Of a stretch of 6,359 nt of DNA, positions 1 to 6,132 are shown piece after piece. A model generated the notes under the pieces. That model was given only the letters and a program-made list of their open reading frames with translations. It ran no database searches and had not been told where the DNA came from. A program made the position numbers and the translations under genes. The stretch comes from Alphaproteobacteria bacterium (GTDB lineage: Bacteria > Pseudomonadota > Alphaproteobacteria > Rhizobiales > Rhizobiaceae). The stretch lies in the NCBI GenBank assembly GCA_030428345.1, contig JAUIBM010000185.1, forward strand, positions 1 to 6,359. The letters are read 5' to 3'. Each line of letters opens with the position of its first letter. The first letter of the stretch is position 1.

Positions 1-472
1 CGACGAACCAGGAAAGCTCCTCGATCGACATATTGGGCGAGGAGACCGCGAAGGTCATGATCGCCTGCCCCTCGACATCGATGCGGCTGACGACCGGGCT
101 CTCGACATCGGCGGGCAGATCGCCGTTGATGCGGTCGATCGCGTCCTTGGTATCCTGGACCGCCTTGTCGGTCGGCACCTCGATGTGAAACTCGACAAGC
201 GTTTGCGAGCGCCCATCGCTGACGGTCGAGCGGATGTTCTTGACGCCTGTTATGCCGGCAACGGCGTCCTCGATCTCGCGCGTCACCTGCTTTTCGAGTT
301 CGGCCGGCGCCGCCCCGCTTTGCGTGACGGTAATGGCGACGAGAGGAACGTCGATATTCGGGAACCGGGTGATCGGCAGCGCGTTGAATGCTTGCCAGCC
401 GAGCAGCATGAGCATGGCGAAGGCGAGCAGCGGAGCTACCGGATTTCGAATTGACCAGGCCGAGAAGTTCAT
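1..472 (-). CDS. RND-family multidrug efflux permease (AcrB/HAE1-like), N-terminal part only
   Basis: Seen: an open frame from an ATG at 472 runs leftward without a stop to the window edge, giving 157 codons of a protein that is normally about 1,000-1,050 residues. Residues 1-10 form a short cytoplasmic start (MNFSAWSIRNP). A first transmembrane helix follows at about 12-32, then the family signature 'LPITRFPNIDVP' (32-43). After it comes the porter-domain segment 'VTQSGAAPAELEKQV', which corresponds to the start of the PN1 subdomain. Known of the family: these proteins are trimeric inner-membrane drug/proton antiporters that pass substrates through a periplasmic adaptor to an outer-membrane channel. 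Context: the start lies 10 bases after the adaptor gene's stop, so it is the third gene of the repressor-adaptor-pump operon. The ribosome site is weak (AGGG overlapping the adaptor stop region), which suggests translational coupling. Substrate range cannot be inferred from this fragment. Confidence 0.95.
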   Translation of the reverse strand, partial: MNFSAWSIRNPVAPLLAFAMLMLLGWQAFNALPITRFPNIDVPLVAITVTQSGAAPAELEKQVTREIEDAVAGITGVKNIRSTVSDGRSQTLVEFHIEVPTDKAVQDTKDAIDRINGDLPADVESPVVSRIDVEGQAIMTFAVSSPNMSIEELSWFV

Positions 473-482
473 GAGCCGCGCC

Positions 483-1679
483 CTAATTCAAGCTGTCGAG
501 GGAGGGTGTCTCCACCAGCACAGGATTGACGCGATCGCCATCGCGCACAAAGGAGCCGGCCTTGGCGACAACCGTGTCACCCTCCTTCAGACCGGTGACG
601 ACCTCCACCCACTCGCCCTCGCGTATTCCCGGTTCCACCGGAACCGCCTTGACGAGGCCATCCTCGACCTTGAGTGCCACAGCGCCGCTGCTCGACCCGC
701 CGATTGCAGAGACCGGGGCGATCAGCGTCTCCTTGCGCACGACCAGGATCTCAGCATCGGCGAACATGCCCATGCGCACCTTCGAGGGATCCTCAATCGA
801 AATACGCACGCGGCCCAGCCGCGTCGTCGTGCTCACGCTTGGCTCGACCAGCCTAACGGTGCCGCGCAATGCTTCGGTCTGGCCCGCGATATGCATCAGC
901 ACTTCCTGGCCGGGCGCGACGCGCAAGACATCCTGCTCCGCCAGATCGGCGCGAAGCTCGAGCAAACCGTCGCGCAAGAGCACGAACATCGAACCGCCGG
1001 CGGCGCTGGCGATACCGCCAACCTGTGCGTTGCGCTCGACCACCAATCCGGAGACGGGCGCCTTGATCGCGGTGCGCGACAACTGCAGATCGACATCGGC
1101 GATCTGCGCCGCAATCACCTTCAGCTGGGCTTCGGCGGCGGCCTTGTTCTTCTTCGCGGAAGTCACGCGCGCCATCGCCGATTCCGCGCTGGACTCCGAT
1201 TGCTCCGATTTGGACTGCGCGGCCAATCCCTTTTCAGCAAGGGTCTGGGTTCGGCTGCGAACCCGCACCGCCTCGTCGGCCGCCGCCTGGGCCTCGATCA
1301 CCTGCGCGGCGGCGACGGCGACATTCGCCTCGGCGCTGGCCTGTGAGGCCAGAAGCTGGCTCTTTTTCAGAAGCAGTGTGGAATCGGACAATTTCGCCAG
1401 GACCTGGCCTTCCCTGACCCGCGATCCGACATCGACAGCAATGCTGTCCACCGCCTGACCCTCAATCTGAGGTTGCACAAATACCTTTTCCACCGGCTCG
1501 ATCAAGCCCGATCCGAGCACCATTTCGGAAATGACGCCCATTCGAACCTTGGTGACCGAGATCGCCGGCGCGTTGGCGGTAACCGGCGCGTCCGCGGGCT
1601 CTGCGGCATTGGCGAGGGAAACTGGAAGCAGAAGCGCCAGGGCGGCCCCGGCAATAAGAATGGATTTGAAACGCGCCAT
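483..1679 (-). CDS. RND efflux periplasmic adaptor (membrane fusion protein, AcrA/HlyD-like)
   Basis: A 398-residue periplasmic adaptor that links the RND pump to an outer-membrane channel. Residues 1-25 are a Sec signal peptide (basic MARFK, a hydrophobic stretch, then 'LANA' with likely cleavage before AEP). There is no lipobox cysteine, so the mature protein is probably soluble or peripheral rather than a lipoprotein. The first half of the lipoyl domain is at about 63-103. An Ala/Gln/Ser-rich coiled-coil hairpin spans about 104-200. The second lipoyl half is at about 202-225, with the typical 'IKAPVSGLVVERN' motif. A beta-barrel (about 235-312) and a membrane-proximal domain (about 315-390) follow. 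I chose the ATG at 1679 rather than an upstream GTG/TTG-type extension because only this start puts the signal peptide at the N-terminus. The start is 4 bases after the repressor stop, and the purine-rich ribosome site (GAAGAAAGC) lies inside the repressor's last codons, which points to coupled translation. Confidence 0.95.
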   Translation of the reverse strand: MARFKSILIAGAALALLLPVSLANAAEPADAPVTANAPAISVTKVRMGVISEMVLGSGLIEPVEKVFVQPQIEGQAVDSIAVDVGSRVREGQVLAKLSDSTLLLKKSQLLASQASAEANVAVAAAQVIEAQAAADEAVRVRSRTQTLAEKGLAAQSKSEQSESSAESAMARVTSAKKNKAAAEAQLKVIAAQIADVDLQLSRTAIKAPVSGLVVERNAQVGGIASAAGGSMFVLLRDGLLELRADLAEQDVLRVAPGQEVLMHIAGQTEALRGTVRLVEPSVSTTTRLGRVRISIEDPSKVRMGMFADAEILVVRKETLIAPVSAIGGSSSGAVALKVEDGLVKAVPVEPGIREGEWVEVVTGLKEGDTVVAKAGSFVRDGDRVNPVLVETPSLDSLN

Positions 1680-1683
1680 ATAC

Positions 1684-2337
1684 TCAGCTTTCTTCAGCTT
1701 GGCCGTTGGGTGTGCGGCGATCCGGCAACTCCCCAACCATTGATTCGATGACTTTCAACGTGAAATTCGCCAGTTCTTCCATGCGCTCTCGAGAGATTAC
1801 CGCCGGACCGTTTCGCGGTTTCAGCTGCAATCCCTGCACCAGAAAAATGATGAAGCGGGCCTGCGGGGCGTAGAGTTCCTCCGCCTCCTCGGGCGCCACG
1901 CCTGAAATCCGCCCGAGCGCGCGCGTGATGTATTTTGAAACCTGACGCTCCATCTGTTCCGCCAGGGCCGCGATTTCGGGCCGGCGGAACGAGGCCGTGC
2001 AGATTTCCGCCATGATCGGCGCATTGTCGCGCGCCTTTCCGACAATGTGCTCGCGCAGAAGACGCTGGAAGGATTCGCGCGGATTGTCCGATTCGGTGAC
2101 AAGACGGAAGCTGGTCTCGATCTCGTCGAGATTGCGCTGGGCCAGCGCTTCCACGATCGCGCTCTTGGAGGGGAAATAGCGATAGAAATTGCCGGCGCTC
2201 ATCCCGGCAGCATGGGCGAGATCCTGCATGGATGCGCCGTCGAACCCCTTTTCGGAAAATACCGACTTGATCCGGTCCAGGATTTCCCCGGAGCGGCCAT
2301 CGGCCTCGACATCGTGGGCGGCGGGCGCCAAATCCAT
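1684..2337 (-). CDS. TetR/AcrR-family transcriptional repressor of the adjacent efflux operon
   Basis: A 217-residue one-component regulator of usual family length. The N-terminal TetR DNA-binding domain covers about 15-62. Its helix-turn-helix is at about 36-55, with the hallmark 'AGMSAGNFYRYFPSKSAIV' (residues 44-62), in which the tyrosine-rich recognition helix and 'F.SK' turn are diagnostic. The remaining about 150 residues are an all-helical ligand/dimerisation domain with little sequence conservation. The ATG at 2337 is preferred over an in-frame GTG 12 bases upstream because GTGGA sits about 7 bases before it. Inference: as the first gene of the cluster and just downstream of a perfect palindrome, it probably represses its own promoter and hence the pump, and is released when it binds a pump substrate. 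The order repressor-adaptor-pump on one strand differs from the divergent repressor of acrR-acrAB, so repressor and pump levels would rise together. Confidence 0.94.
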   Translation of the reverse strand: MDLAPAAHDVEADGRSGEILDRIKSVFSEKGFDGASMQDLAHAAGMSAGNFYRYFPSKSAIVEALAQRNLDEIETSFRLVTESDNPRESFQRLLREHIVGKARDNAPIMAEICTASFRRPEIAALAEQMERQVSKYITRALGRISGVAPEEAEELYAPQARFIIFLVQGLQLKPRNGPAVISRERMEELANFTLKVIESMVGELPDRRTPNGQAEES

Positions 2338-2404
2338 GCAATGTTCCACTTATGCGCTCGGGGCATTTCGAGCAATGGCCACGCGGGCGCGCGCCGAAGG
2401 CCGC

Positions 2405-2438
2405 TCATTCTCACCGTAGATGAGAATGAACGTTCATT
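2405..2438. promoter_or_regulatory. Candidate TetR operator: 14-bp perfect palindrome plus extra half-site
   Basis: AATGAACGTTCATT at 2425-2438 is a perfect 14-bp palindrome in the spacer upstream of the repressor gene. A further half-site lies beside it: TCATTCTCA at 2405-2413 is the exact reverse complement of TGAGAATGA at 2421-2429, separated by 7 bases. The shared core GAATGA/TCATTC therefore appears three times. Known: TetR/AcrR repressors bind short inverted repeats near their own promoters, often as two cooperating dimers. Inference: this is the autoregulatory operator of the efflux operon. The 2405-2429 arms could alternatively form a 9-bp RNA hairpin in the leader. Confidence 0.7.
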
Positions 2439-2451
2439 TTTCAAGTCGCAA
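2416..2451 (-). promoter_or_regulatory. Possible promoter of the repressor-efflux operon
   Basis: Two overlapping sigma-70-like readings exist on the minus strand. In one, TTGAAA (2439-2444) is the -35 and a poor -10 lies near 2416-2421, so the palindrome fills the 17-base spacer. In the other, TTGCGA (2446-2451) is the -35 and CATTCT (2423-2428) is the -10, again with a 17-base spacer. In both cases the palindrome would block polymerase when occupied. The -10 matches are weak, so the exact element is uncertain. The leader would be about 70-80 bases. Confidence 0.35.
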
Positions 2452-2508
2452 TATCCGAACTTTGTTAAAGAAGGCCGAAATTCTTGGATTCGGGCAATTC
2501 AAGCCACG

Positions 2509-3567
2509 TCAAACCGGCGCACCCGCCACCAGTTCATGTATGTATGCCAGCTTGGCCGAAACAGGTTCAGAAAGTACAAACGGGTAGAAATCGGGCTGGC
2601 CGACGCTTCGATTGAGCGCATTGATCGCCACGGTGAGCGGCACCCAGGCGGCCACGAGGTCGGCGGCGGCCGGCTTCGCATAGGGGTCGAAGGCTACCGC
2701 GACATTGGTCCGTTCCGGGCCCGGGGTCGCCGACAGGGTCATGTTATAGGCCCGCGCGGTTTCCAGCCCGTCGACGATATGCAGGTAGTGCGCCCAGGTT
2801 TCGGCGAAATCCTCCCAGGGATGCGCCGTGGCGTAGGCGCTCACGAAGCTGTCGCGCCATCCGGCCGGCGCACCGTTTTCATAATGCGCCTTCAGCGCCT
2901 CGCCATAATCGGCGCGCTCATCGCCGAAAACCGCCCTGAAACCCTCCTGCGCGCCCGTTCCGGCGACCAGCTTGTCCCAGTAGAAATGCCCGATTTCGTG
3001 CCTGAAATGTCCCAGGATCGTCCGATAGGTCTCGCCCATGCGCTGGCGCAGCAATTCGCGGCGCGCATCGTCCGCCTCTGCGATGTTGATCGTGATGATG
3101 CCGCCGTCATGCCCCGTCAGCACCGGCTTGCGCGACCCGTCCGAGGCAGTCTCGTCGGCCAGGAATTCGAATGTCAGCCCGTGCGCGGGATCTTCCTGGC
3201 GGCTGGGAATGGGCAGGCCGAGCCGCACGAGCGAGCGGAAGAGATGGCGCTTGGCCGCCTCCATCCGCGCCCAGCGCGCCGGGTTCCCCTCGACGGCAAG
3301 GTCCGGAATGACGCGCGTCCTGCTGCAGGAGACGCATTGCGTCTTCGGCTCGCTCACGATCCAGTTGCAACCGGCGCTGTCGGCATTGGCGCACAGGAAC
3401 AGGTTTGTCGCGTCCGACGAGGCGCCAAGCCAGACATTTTCCAGCGGATGGAACGACAGCATCCTGTCTGACGCCAGATCATAGCCGAGCATGGCGCTGC
3501 AGCGCACGCATCGATGGCTTTCGAAATGGACTTCGTTGCCGCAATTGCGGCAGATGAAACGTTGCAT
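2509..3567 (-). CDS. Predicted zinc-ribbon metallopeptidase (COG4307-type, HEIGH motif)
   Basis: A 352-residue cytoplasmic protein with no signal peptide or membrane segment. The N-terminus carries two four-cysteine metal sites: C6-x2-C9 with C20-x2-C23, and C59/C67 with C78-x2-C81. This is a zinc-ribbon pair. The C-terminal half has a zincin active-site helix, H190-E-I-G-H194 followed by FYWD. A downstream acidic segment, 'PWEDFAETWAHYLH' (250-263), is a likely source of the third metal ligand (probably E256 or a nearby acidic residue). This architecture matches what I know as the zinc-ribbon plus 'putative zinc-binding metallopeptidase' family; no member's substrate is known to me. The ATG at 3567 is chosen because it begins just before the first cysteine pair and has GGAAAAAG upstream; a 25-residue in-frame extension looks spurious. 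It is separated by 113 bases and a hairpin from the oxidoreductase gene and by 171 bases from the repressor, so it is probably its own transcription unit. I saw no convincing promoter for it. Confidence 0.88.
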   Translation of the reverse strand: MQRFICRNCGNEVHFESHRCVRCSAMLGYDLASDRMLSFHPLENVWLGASSDATNLFLCANADSAGCNWIVSEPKTQCVSCSRTRVIPDLAVEGNPARWARMEAAKRHLFRSLVRLGLPIPSRQEDPAHGLTFEFLADETASDGSRKPVLTGHDGGIITINIAEADDARRELLRQRMGETYRTILGHFRHEIGHFYWDKLVAGTGAQEGFRAVFGDERADYGEALKAHYENGAPAGWRDSFVSAYATAHPWEDFAETWAHYLHIVDGLETARAYNMTLSATPGPERTNVAVAFDPYAKPAAADLVAAWVPLTVAINALNRSVGQPDFYPFVLSEPVSAKLAYIHELVAGAPV

Positions 3568-3651
3568 GATCTTTTTCCAAGCTGTTCCGGCCGCGCTCCA
3601 CCAGAGAACGCGCCACGGCAGTGAACGCGGCATGGCCCGCAAGGTTTCATC

Positions 3652-3671
3652 GGGCGGTTCGCAAACCGCCC
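3652..3671 (-). terminator. GC-rich hairpin just after the FAD oxidoreductase gene
   Basis: GGGCGGTT (3652-3659) and AACCGCCC (3664-3671) form a perfect 8-bp stem with a 4-base loop, 9 bases beyond the oxidoreductase stop codon. An alternative pairing uses CGGGCG (3651-3656) with CGCCCG (3675-3680). In the minus-strand direction no run of U follows, so it is not a textbook intrinsic terminator. It may act as a weak or Rho-assisted terminator, or protect the mRNA 3' end. Confidence 0.45.
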
Positions 3672-3680
3672 TTTCGCCCG

Positions 3681-5051
3681 TCAGGTGTAGCGCACGCCCT
3701 GGCGCTTCAGTTCCGCCTGCACGAGGGCGATGTCGATCCGGTCTAGCTCGCGGCCCGACTTGACCGAGATCGCGGCGGCGATTCCCGCGCCCTGCCCCGT
3801 GACCGCGCAGCAGGACATGTTGCGGGTTGCCGCATGGCTGACCGTATCGCCGCCAGTCGCCCGCCCCGCCACCAGCAGGTTCCTTACGCCCTTTGGCAGC
3901 AGGTTGCGATAAGGCAGTTGGAAATAGCGCCCGGTTGTGGGCAGGATCAGGATGCCGTAGCCGTCGATGAATTCGGGATAGATGCCGATCGAATCCTCGA
4001 ACCGGCCCTGCTCGCGCACGTCATTGCCGGTCATGTTGTATGCCGCGTCGATCTTGCGGGTGTCGCGAATGCCGATGGTCATGCCGAAATTGCGCAGGCG
4101 CGCGCCCTCGCATCCCGGCATGTAGCGGCGCAACGCCTCGATCGCCAGCATGGTCTGGCGGCGTCCCTCGATCTCGAACCGCGTCAGGTCGTCGGGATCG
4201 GTGCCGTCGCAATTGTCGAGATGGATGAGGTTCATGTAGGTCAGTTCGCCGGTATCGTGCAGCGCGCCCCAGGTTCCGGCGATCGTGTTGAGGCTGGCGG
4301 GGATCAGACCGTCCTCGATCGCCTTCTGGAACGGCTTCTTGATGAAGGGCGAGAACATGGCGTCCTCCTTGCCCGACGTCTCGATGTTCCACTCGCCGCC
4401 GCCCGCCCAGTCGCGATAGGTCTGCGGATCGGACTGGACGCCCGCCATGAATTTTGCCTTGTCGACCCCTGCCAGGTGAAACATCACCGAGGCGGCCATC
4501 ATTTTCTCCTTCGGGGTCATGAAGGTCGCGGCGCCGGCGCGATGCGCCACATCCGCGTCGCCGGTCGCATCGATCACGCGCTTCGCCAGGATCGCCTCGC
4601 GGCCCGCCTTGGATTCGACGACGACGCCGATGACCGCGTCCCCGTCCATCAGCGGGGCCGCAAAATGGCGGTGCGCCATCGCGCGCATGCCCGATTCCTT
4701 CACCATCCGGTCGGCCACGACCTTGAACCCTTCCGAATCCAGTTCGTAGGATATCGACTGGGATTCTGGCACCGCCGCGCCCATCGCCTTGGCCCGATCC
4801 TCGAATTCGCGGCCGATGCCATTGGCCTCGACGGTCTGTTCGTGGCGGTACCAGGCCATGCCCTCCACTCCGACGACCGTGATGTTGCCGCCAAAACAGC
4901 CGAAACGCTCGACCATGGCGACATCGACGCCGGCACGGGCAGCGGCAAGCGCCGCCGCCAGGCCGCCGGGACCCGAGCCGATCACCAGAACGTCGCATTG
5001 ATGCACGATGTCGATCTCGCGGGCGGGTTCGACGATTTTTCCAAGGCTCAT
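3681..5051 (-). CDS. FAD-dependent oxidoreductase (FAD_oxidored family)
   Basis: A 456-residue flavoprotein. Near the N-terminus (19-49) is a Rossmann dinucleotide fold: 'DVLVIGSGPGGLAAALAAARAG', shown here as G25-x-G27-x-x-G30, ending in E48, the acidic residue expected to bind the FAD ribose. The next segment 'FGCFGGN' (50-56) fits the flavin-contacting loop of this family. 'ATGDADVA' (162-169) is the typical second FAD contact. The C-terminus has 'VAGRATGGD' (394-402) and 'GQGAG' (419-423), which complete the FAD site. There is no signal peptide, so it is probably cytoplasmic. Known: such proteins oxidise or reduce small organic substrates, but the family is diverse and the substrate is not readable here. 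The start at 5051 is supported by AGGA 8 bases upstream. It lies 94 bases downstream of the PAS-LuxR regulator on the same strand, with a possible promoter between, so it may be both part of that operon and separately controlled. Confidence 0.92.
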   Translation of the reverse strand: MSLGKIVEPAREIDIVHQCDVLVIGSGPGGLAAALAAARAGVDVAMVERFGCFGGNITVVGVEGMAWYRHEQTVEANGIGREFEDRAKAMGAAVPESQSISYELDSEGFKVVADRMVKESGMRAMAHRHFAAPLMDGDAVIGVVVESKAGREAILAKRVIDATGDADVAHRAGAATFMTPKEKMMAASVMFHLAGVDKAKFMAGVQSDPQTYRDWAGGGEWNIETSGKEDAMFSPFIKKPFQKAIEDGLIPASLNTIAGTWGALHDTGELTYMNLIHLDNCDGTDPDDLTRFEIEGRRQTMLAIEALRRYMPGCEGARLRNFGMTIGIRDTRKIDAAYNMTGNDVREQGRFEDSIGIYPEFIDGYGILILPTTGRYFQLPYRNLLPKGVRNLLVAGRATGGDTVSHAATRNMSCCAVTGQGAGIAAAISVKSGRELDRIDIALVQAELKRQGVRYT

Positions 5052-5084
5052 GGGGGATTTCCTGAGGAGGGCGTTGAAGGACGC

Positions 5085-5112
5085 AATCTAGTCATCGCCC
5101 TGCCGGACACAA
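5085..5112 (-). promoter_or_regulatory. Possible sigma-70-type promoter for the FAD oxidoreductase gene
   Basis: In the 94-base gap after the regulator gene, the minus strand reads TTGTGT (5107-5112) as a -35, a 16-base spacer, and TAGATT (5085-5090) as a -10 with 4 of 6 consensus positions. Transcription would begin about 25-30 bases before the gene's ATG, a natural leader length that includes the AGGA ribosome site. The -35 is poor, consistent with activator dependence, perhaps on the neighbouring LuxR-type regulator (inference). Confidence 0.4.
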
Positions 5113-5145
5113 GAGCGCTTGCGGGGCGGCAGGCAGAGATTGCGG

Positions 5146-5715
5146 TTACCCGCCGGGCATACCGCCAAGATGCGACAGCAGTTCGGCGACATTGCCGGCC
5201 TGAAACTTCTTCAGGAGCTTTGCGCGATAGGCTTCGACCGTACGCGGCGAAATCGTCAGCAGCCGCGCGATCTCCTTGCTCGTGCGCCCCTCGGCCAGAT
5301 GCATGACGATCTGGCGTTCGCGCGTGGTCAGTTTCGGCACCGGCCGCTCATACGAAAGGTCGGCGAAGCTCCACACCGCTCTCGCCAGCGGATCGCCCTG
5401 ACGCGTCAGCGAATTGCCGCGGACCCGGCACCAGAAAAGTCGGCCGTCGGCGCGAGCCATCACCCGTTCGTCCGAATAGCGACCGGTCTCGCGCAGCGGC
5501 TTCACCCCGACGTCGCGGATCTGGACGAATTCCTCGAAGGAGGGGTAGAGGATTGCAAAAGACTTCCCTACCAGGGCCTCGCAGGAGAAGCCGAACATCT
5601 CCCCAAAGGCCGGATTGCAGGTGCGGATGACGCGATTCTCCGTCAGCACGATGCCGATCGGCGCGTGCAGATAGGCGAGTTGATCGAACTCCGGCGATGT
5701 AATCGCAATGGCCAT
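5146..5715 (-). CDS. PAS-LuxR one-component transcriptional regulator (FixJ-like output domain)
   Basis: A 189-residue regulator. Residues about 10-122 form a single PAS sensor domain: 'PIGIVLTENRVIRTCNPAFGEMFG' region at 19-42, 'LVGKSF' at 48-53, and the C-terminal beta strands 'DGRLFWCRVRGN' and 'VWSFADLS'. Residues about 128-183 are a LuxR/FixJ helix-turn-helix: 'LTTRERQIV' (129-137), 'KEIARLL' and 'SPRTVEAYRAKLLKKF' (156-171). There is no phospho-receiver domain, so it should respond directly to a ligand, redox state or cofactor bound by the PAS fold rather than to a kinase. The ATG at 5715 is chosen because the PAS domain begins soon after. An upstream in-frame extension starts at TTG and adds unrelated residues. 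The ribosome site is poor. Inference from position: it controls the oxidoreductase downstream and/or the divergent transporter gene. Confidence 0.9.
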   Translation of the reverse strand: MAIAITSPEFDQLAYLHAPIGIVLTENRVIRTCNPAFGEMFGFSCEALVGKSFAILYPSFEEFVQIRDVGVKPLRETGRYSDERVMARADGRLFWCRVRGNSLTRQGDPLARAVWSFADLSYERPVPKLTTRERQIVMHLAEGRTSKEIARLLTISPRTVEAYRAKLLKKFQAGNVAELLSHLGGMPGG

Positions 5716-5731
5716 GCGTATTTCTACGATA

Positions 5732-5760
5732 TTGCTGCGTTGCCTTCCCTTGTTGATAGT
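5732..5760 (+). promoter_or_regulatory. Possible promoter reading toward the ABC binding-protein gene
   Basis: TTGCTG (5732-5737), a 17-base spacer, and GATAGT (5755-5760; 4 of 6 matches to TATAAT) form the best sigma-70-like element I could find on the plus strand of the spacer. One TCCCTTG copy lies within the spacer, where a regulator could act. If it is used, the leader before the binding-protein gene would be roughly 370 bases. On the opposite strand TACTAT (5756-5761) overlaps it and could serve as a -10 for the regulator gene, so the two promoters may compete. Confidence 0.3.
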
Positions 5761-5774
5761 AGCAGGGTGATGGG

Positions 5775-5821
5775 TCCCTTGCAGACAAAATCGGCAGGAG
5801 CCCTTCCACGCATGCAAGGGA
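5775..5821. repeat. 9-bp perfect inverted repeat overlapping a Shine-Dalgarno sequence
   Basis: TCCCTTGCA at 5775-5783 and TGCAAGGGA at 5813-5821 are exact reverse complements separated by 29 bases. In plus-strand RNA they could form a 9-bp stem. The right arm overlaps the start of AAGGGAGGAG, a strong ribosome site 7 bases before an ATG at 5833, so the stem could mask it. As DNA it could instead be a pair of regulator half-sites. The repeat is seen directly; its function is inferred. Confidence 0.5.
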
Positions 5822-5832
5822 GGAGAAACGCC

Positions 5833-6084
5833 ATGAACCTGGCCAGACCGGGTTATTGGGAAAATTCGGGCCGCTCATGGTCATGGTCGGCTTGTCCCCG
5901 GCGTTTCTCGGGCGGTCGCTTCAATCCCGCCTTCCCCGCTCATTCCTGCGATTTTCCCATTCCGGCGATGGGACCGGCGCATTCGACGTCCCGTGCAATG
6001 CGGCGCACGGCAGGCAGGCGCGGGCCGGCCTGGCGTGGCCGTCGCACGAGGCGAGCCGGCGCAACAAGCTTCAGCCGGCATTGA
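5833..6084 (+). CDS. Possible small leader ORF, 83 residues, no recognised family
   Basis: An ATG at 5833 sits 7 bases after a strong AGGAG ribosome site and opens an 83-codon frame ending in TGA at 6082-6084, 55 bases before the binding-protein gene. The predicted protein begins MNLARPGYWENSGRSWSW and is rich in Arg, Pro, Ser and Ala, with several Trp and few acidic residues. I recognise no domain, signal peptide or membrane segment. The composition resembles an out-of-frame reading of GC-rich DNA, so it may not be a real protein. The good ribosome site, masked by the inverted repeat above, is the only positive evidence. It could be a translated leader, a degenerate gene start, or chance. 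Confidence 0.2.
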   Translation: MNLARPGYWENSGRSWSWSACPRRFSGGRFNPAFPAHSCDFPIPAMGPAHSTSRAMRRTAGRRGPAWRGRRTRRAGATSFSRH

Positions 6085-6126
6085 TCCCGCGCGCCGGGCA
6101 ACGACCCGATGAAAATCTACCCCAAG

Positions 6127-6132
6127 AGGAGG
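6127..6132 (+). promoter_or_regulatory. Strong Shine-Dalgarno that decides the binding-protein start
   Basis: AGGAGG is a full match to the anti-Shine-Dalgarno core. Two ATG codons follow, at 6135 and 6140. The first is only 2 bases away and opens a two-codon frame (ATG AAA TGA). The second is at the ideal distance of 7 bases and opens the real gene with a signal peptide, so 6140 is the start. Confidence 0.85.

Noticed and set aside
2475..2493. A terminator after the metallopeptidase gene (CCGAA-9-TTCGG followed by CCTTCTTT on the minus strand)
   Set aside because: The stem is only 5 bp with a 9-base loop, and the U-rich tract is interrupted. Too weak to annotate.
2047..3471. A 474-codon plus-strand open frame crossing the repressor, the spacer and the metallopeptidase
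   Set aside because: It spans two well-supported opposite-strand genes and their intergenic region and shows no domain or convincing start. It is a shadow frame.
3834..5306. A 490-codon plus-strand open frame opposite the FAD oxidoreductase, longer than that gene itself
   Set aside because: It is a mirror of GC-rich coding DNA: His/Arg/Asp-rich, with no recognisable domain, while the opposite strand encodes a complete flavoprotein with all FAD motifs.
5716..5817. An N-terminal extension of the PAS-LuxR protein beginning at a TTG at 5817
   Set aside because: The added 34 residues show no domain and no good ribosome site, and they would consume the regulator's promoter region. The ATG at 5715 leads directly into the PAS fold.
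5119..5832. The upstream part of a 321-codon plus-strand frame opposite the PAS-LuxR gene
   Set aside because: It is antisense to a clear PAS-LuxR coding region with no domain of its own. Only its last 83 codons lie outside that gene and were considered separately.
6031..6046. A sigma-54-like promoter (TGGC... GG-N10-GC ...TCGCA) before the binding-protein gene
   Set aside because: The invariant GG and GC spacing fits, but the match is incomplete, such pairs are common in GC-rich DNA, and the local regulator is LuxR type, not a sigma-54 activator.
6054..6079. Two AGCCGGC copies 19 bases apart as an operator or hairpin
   Set aside because: GCCGGC is self-complementary and frequent in GC-rich DNA, and nothing else links the two copies.
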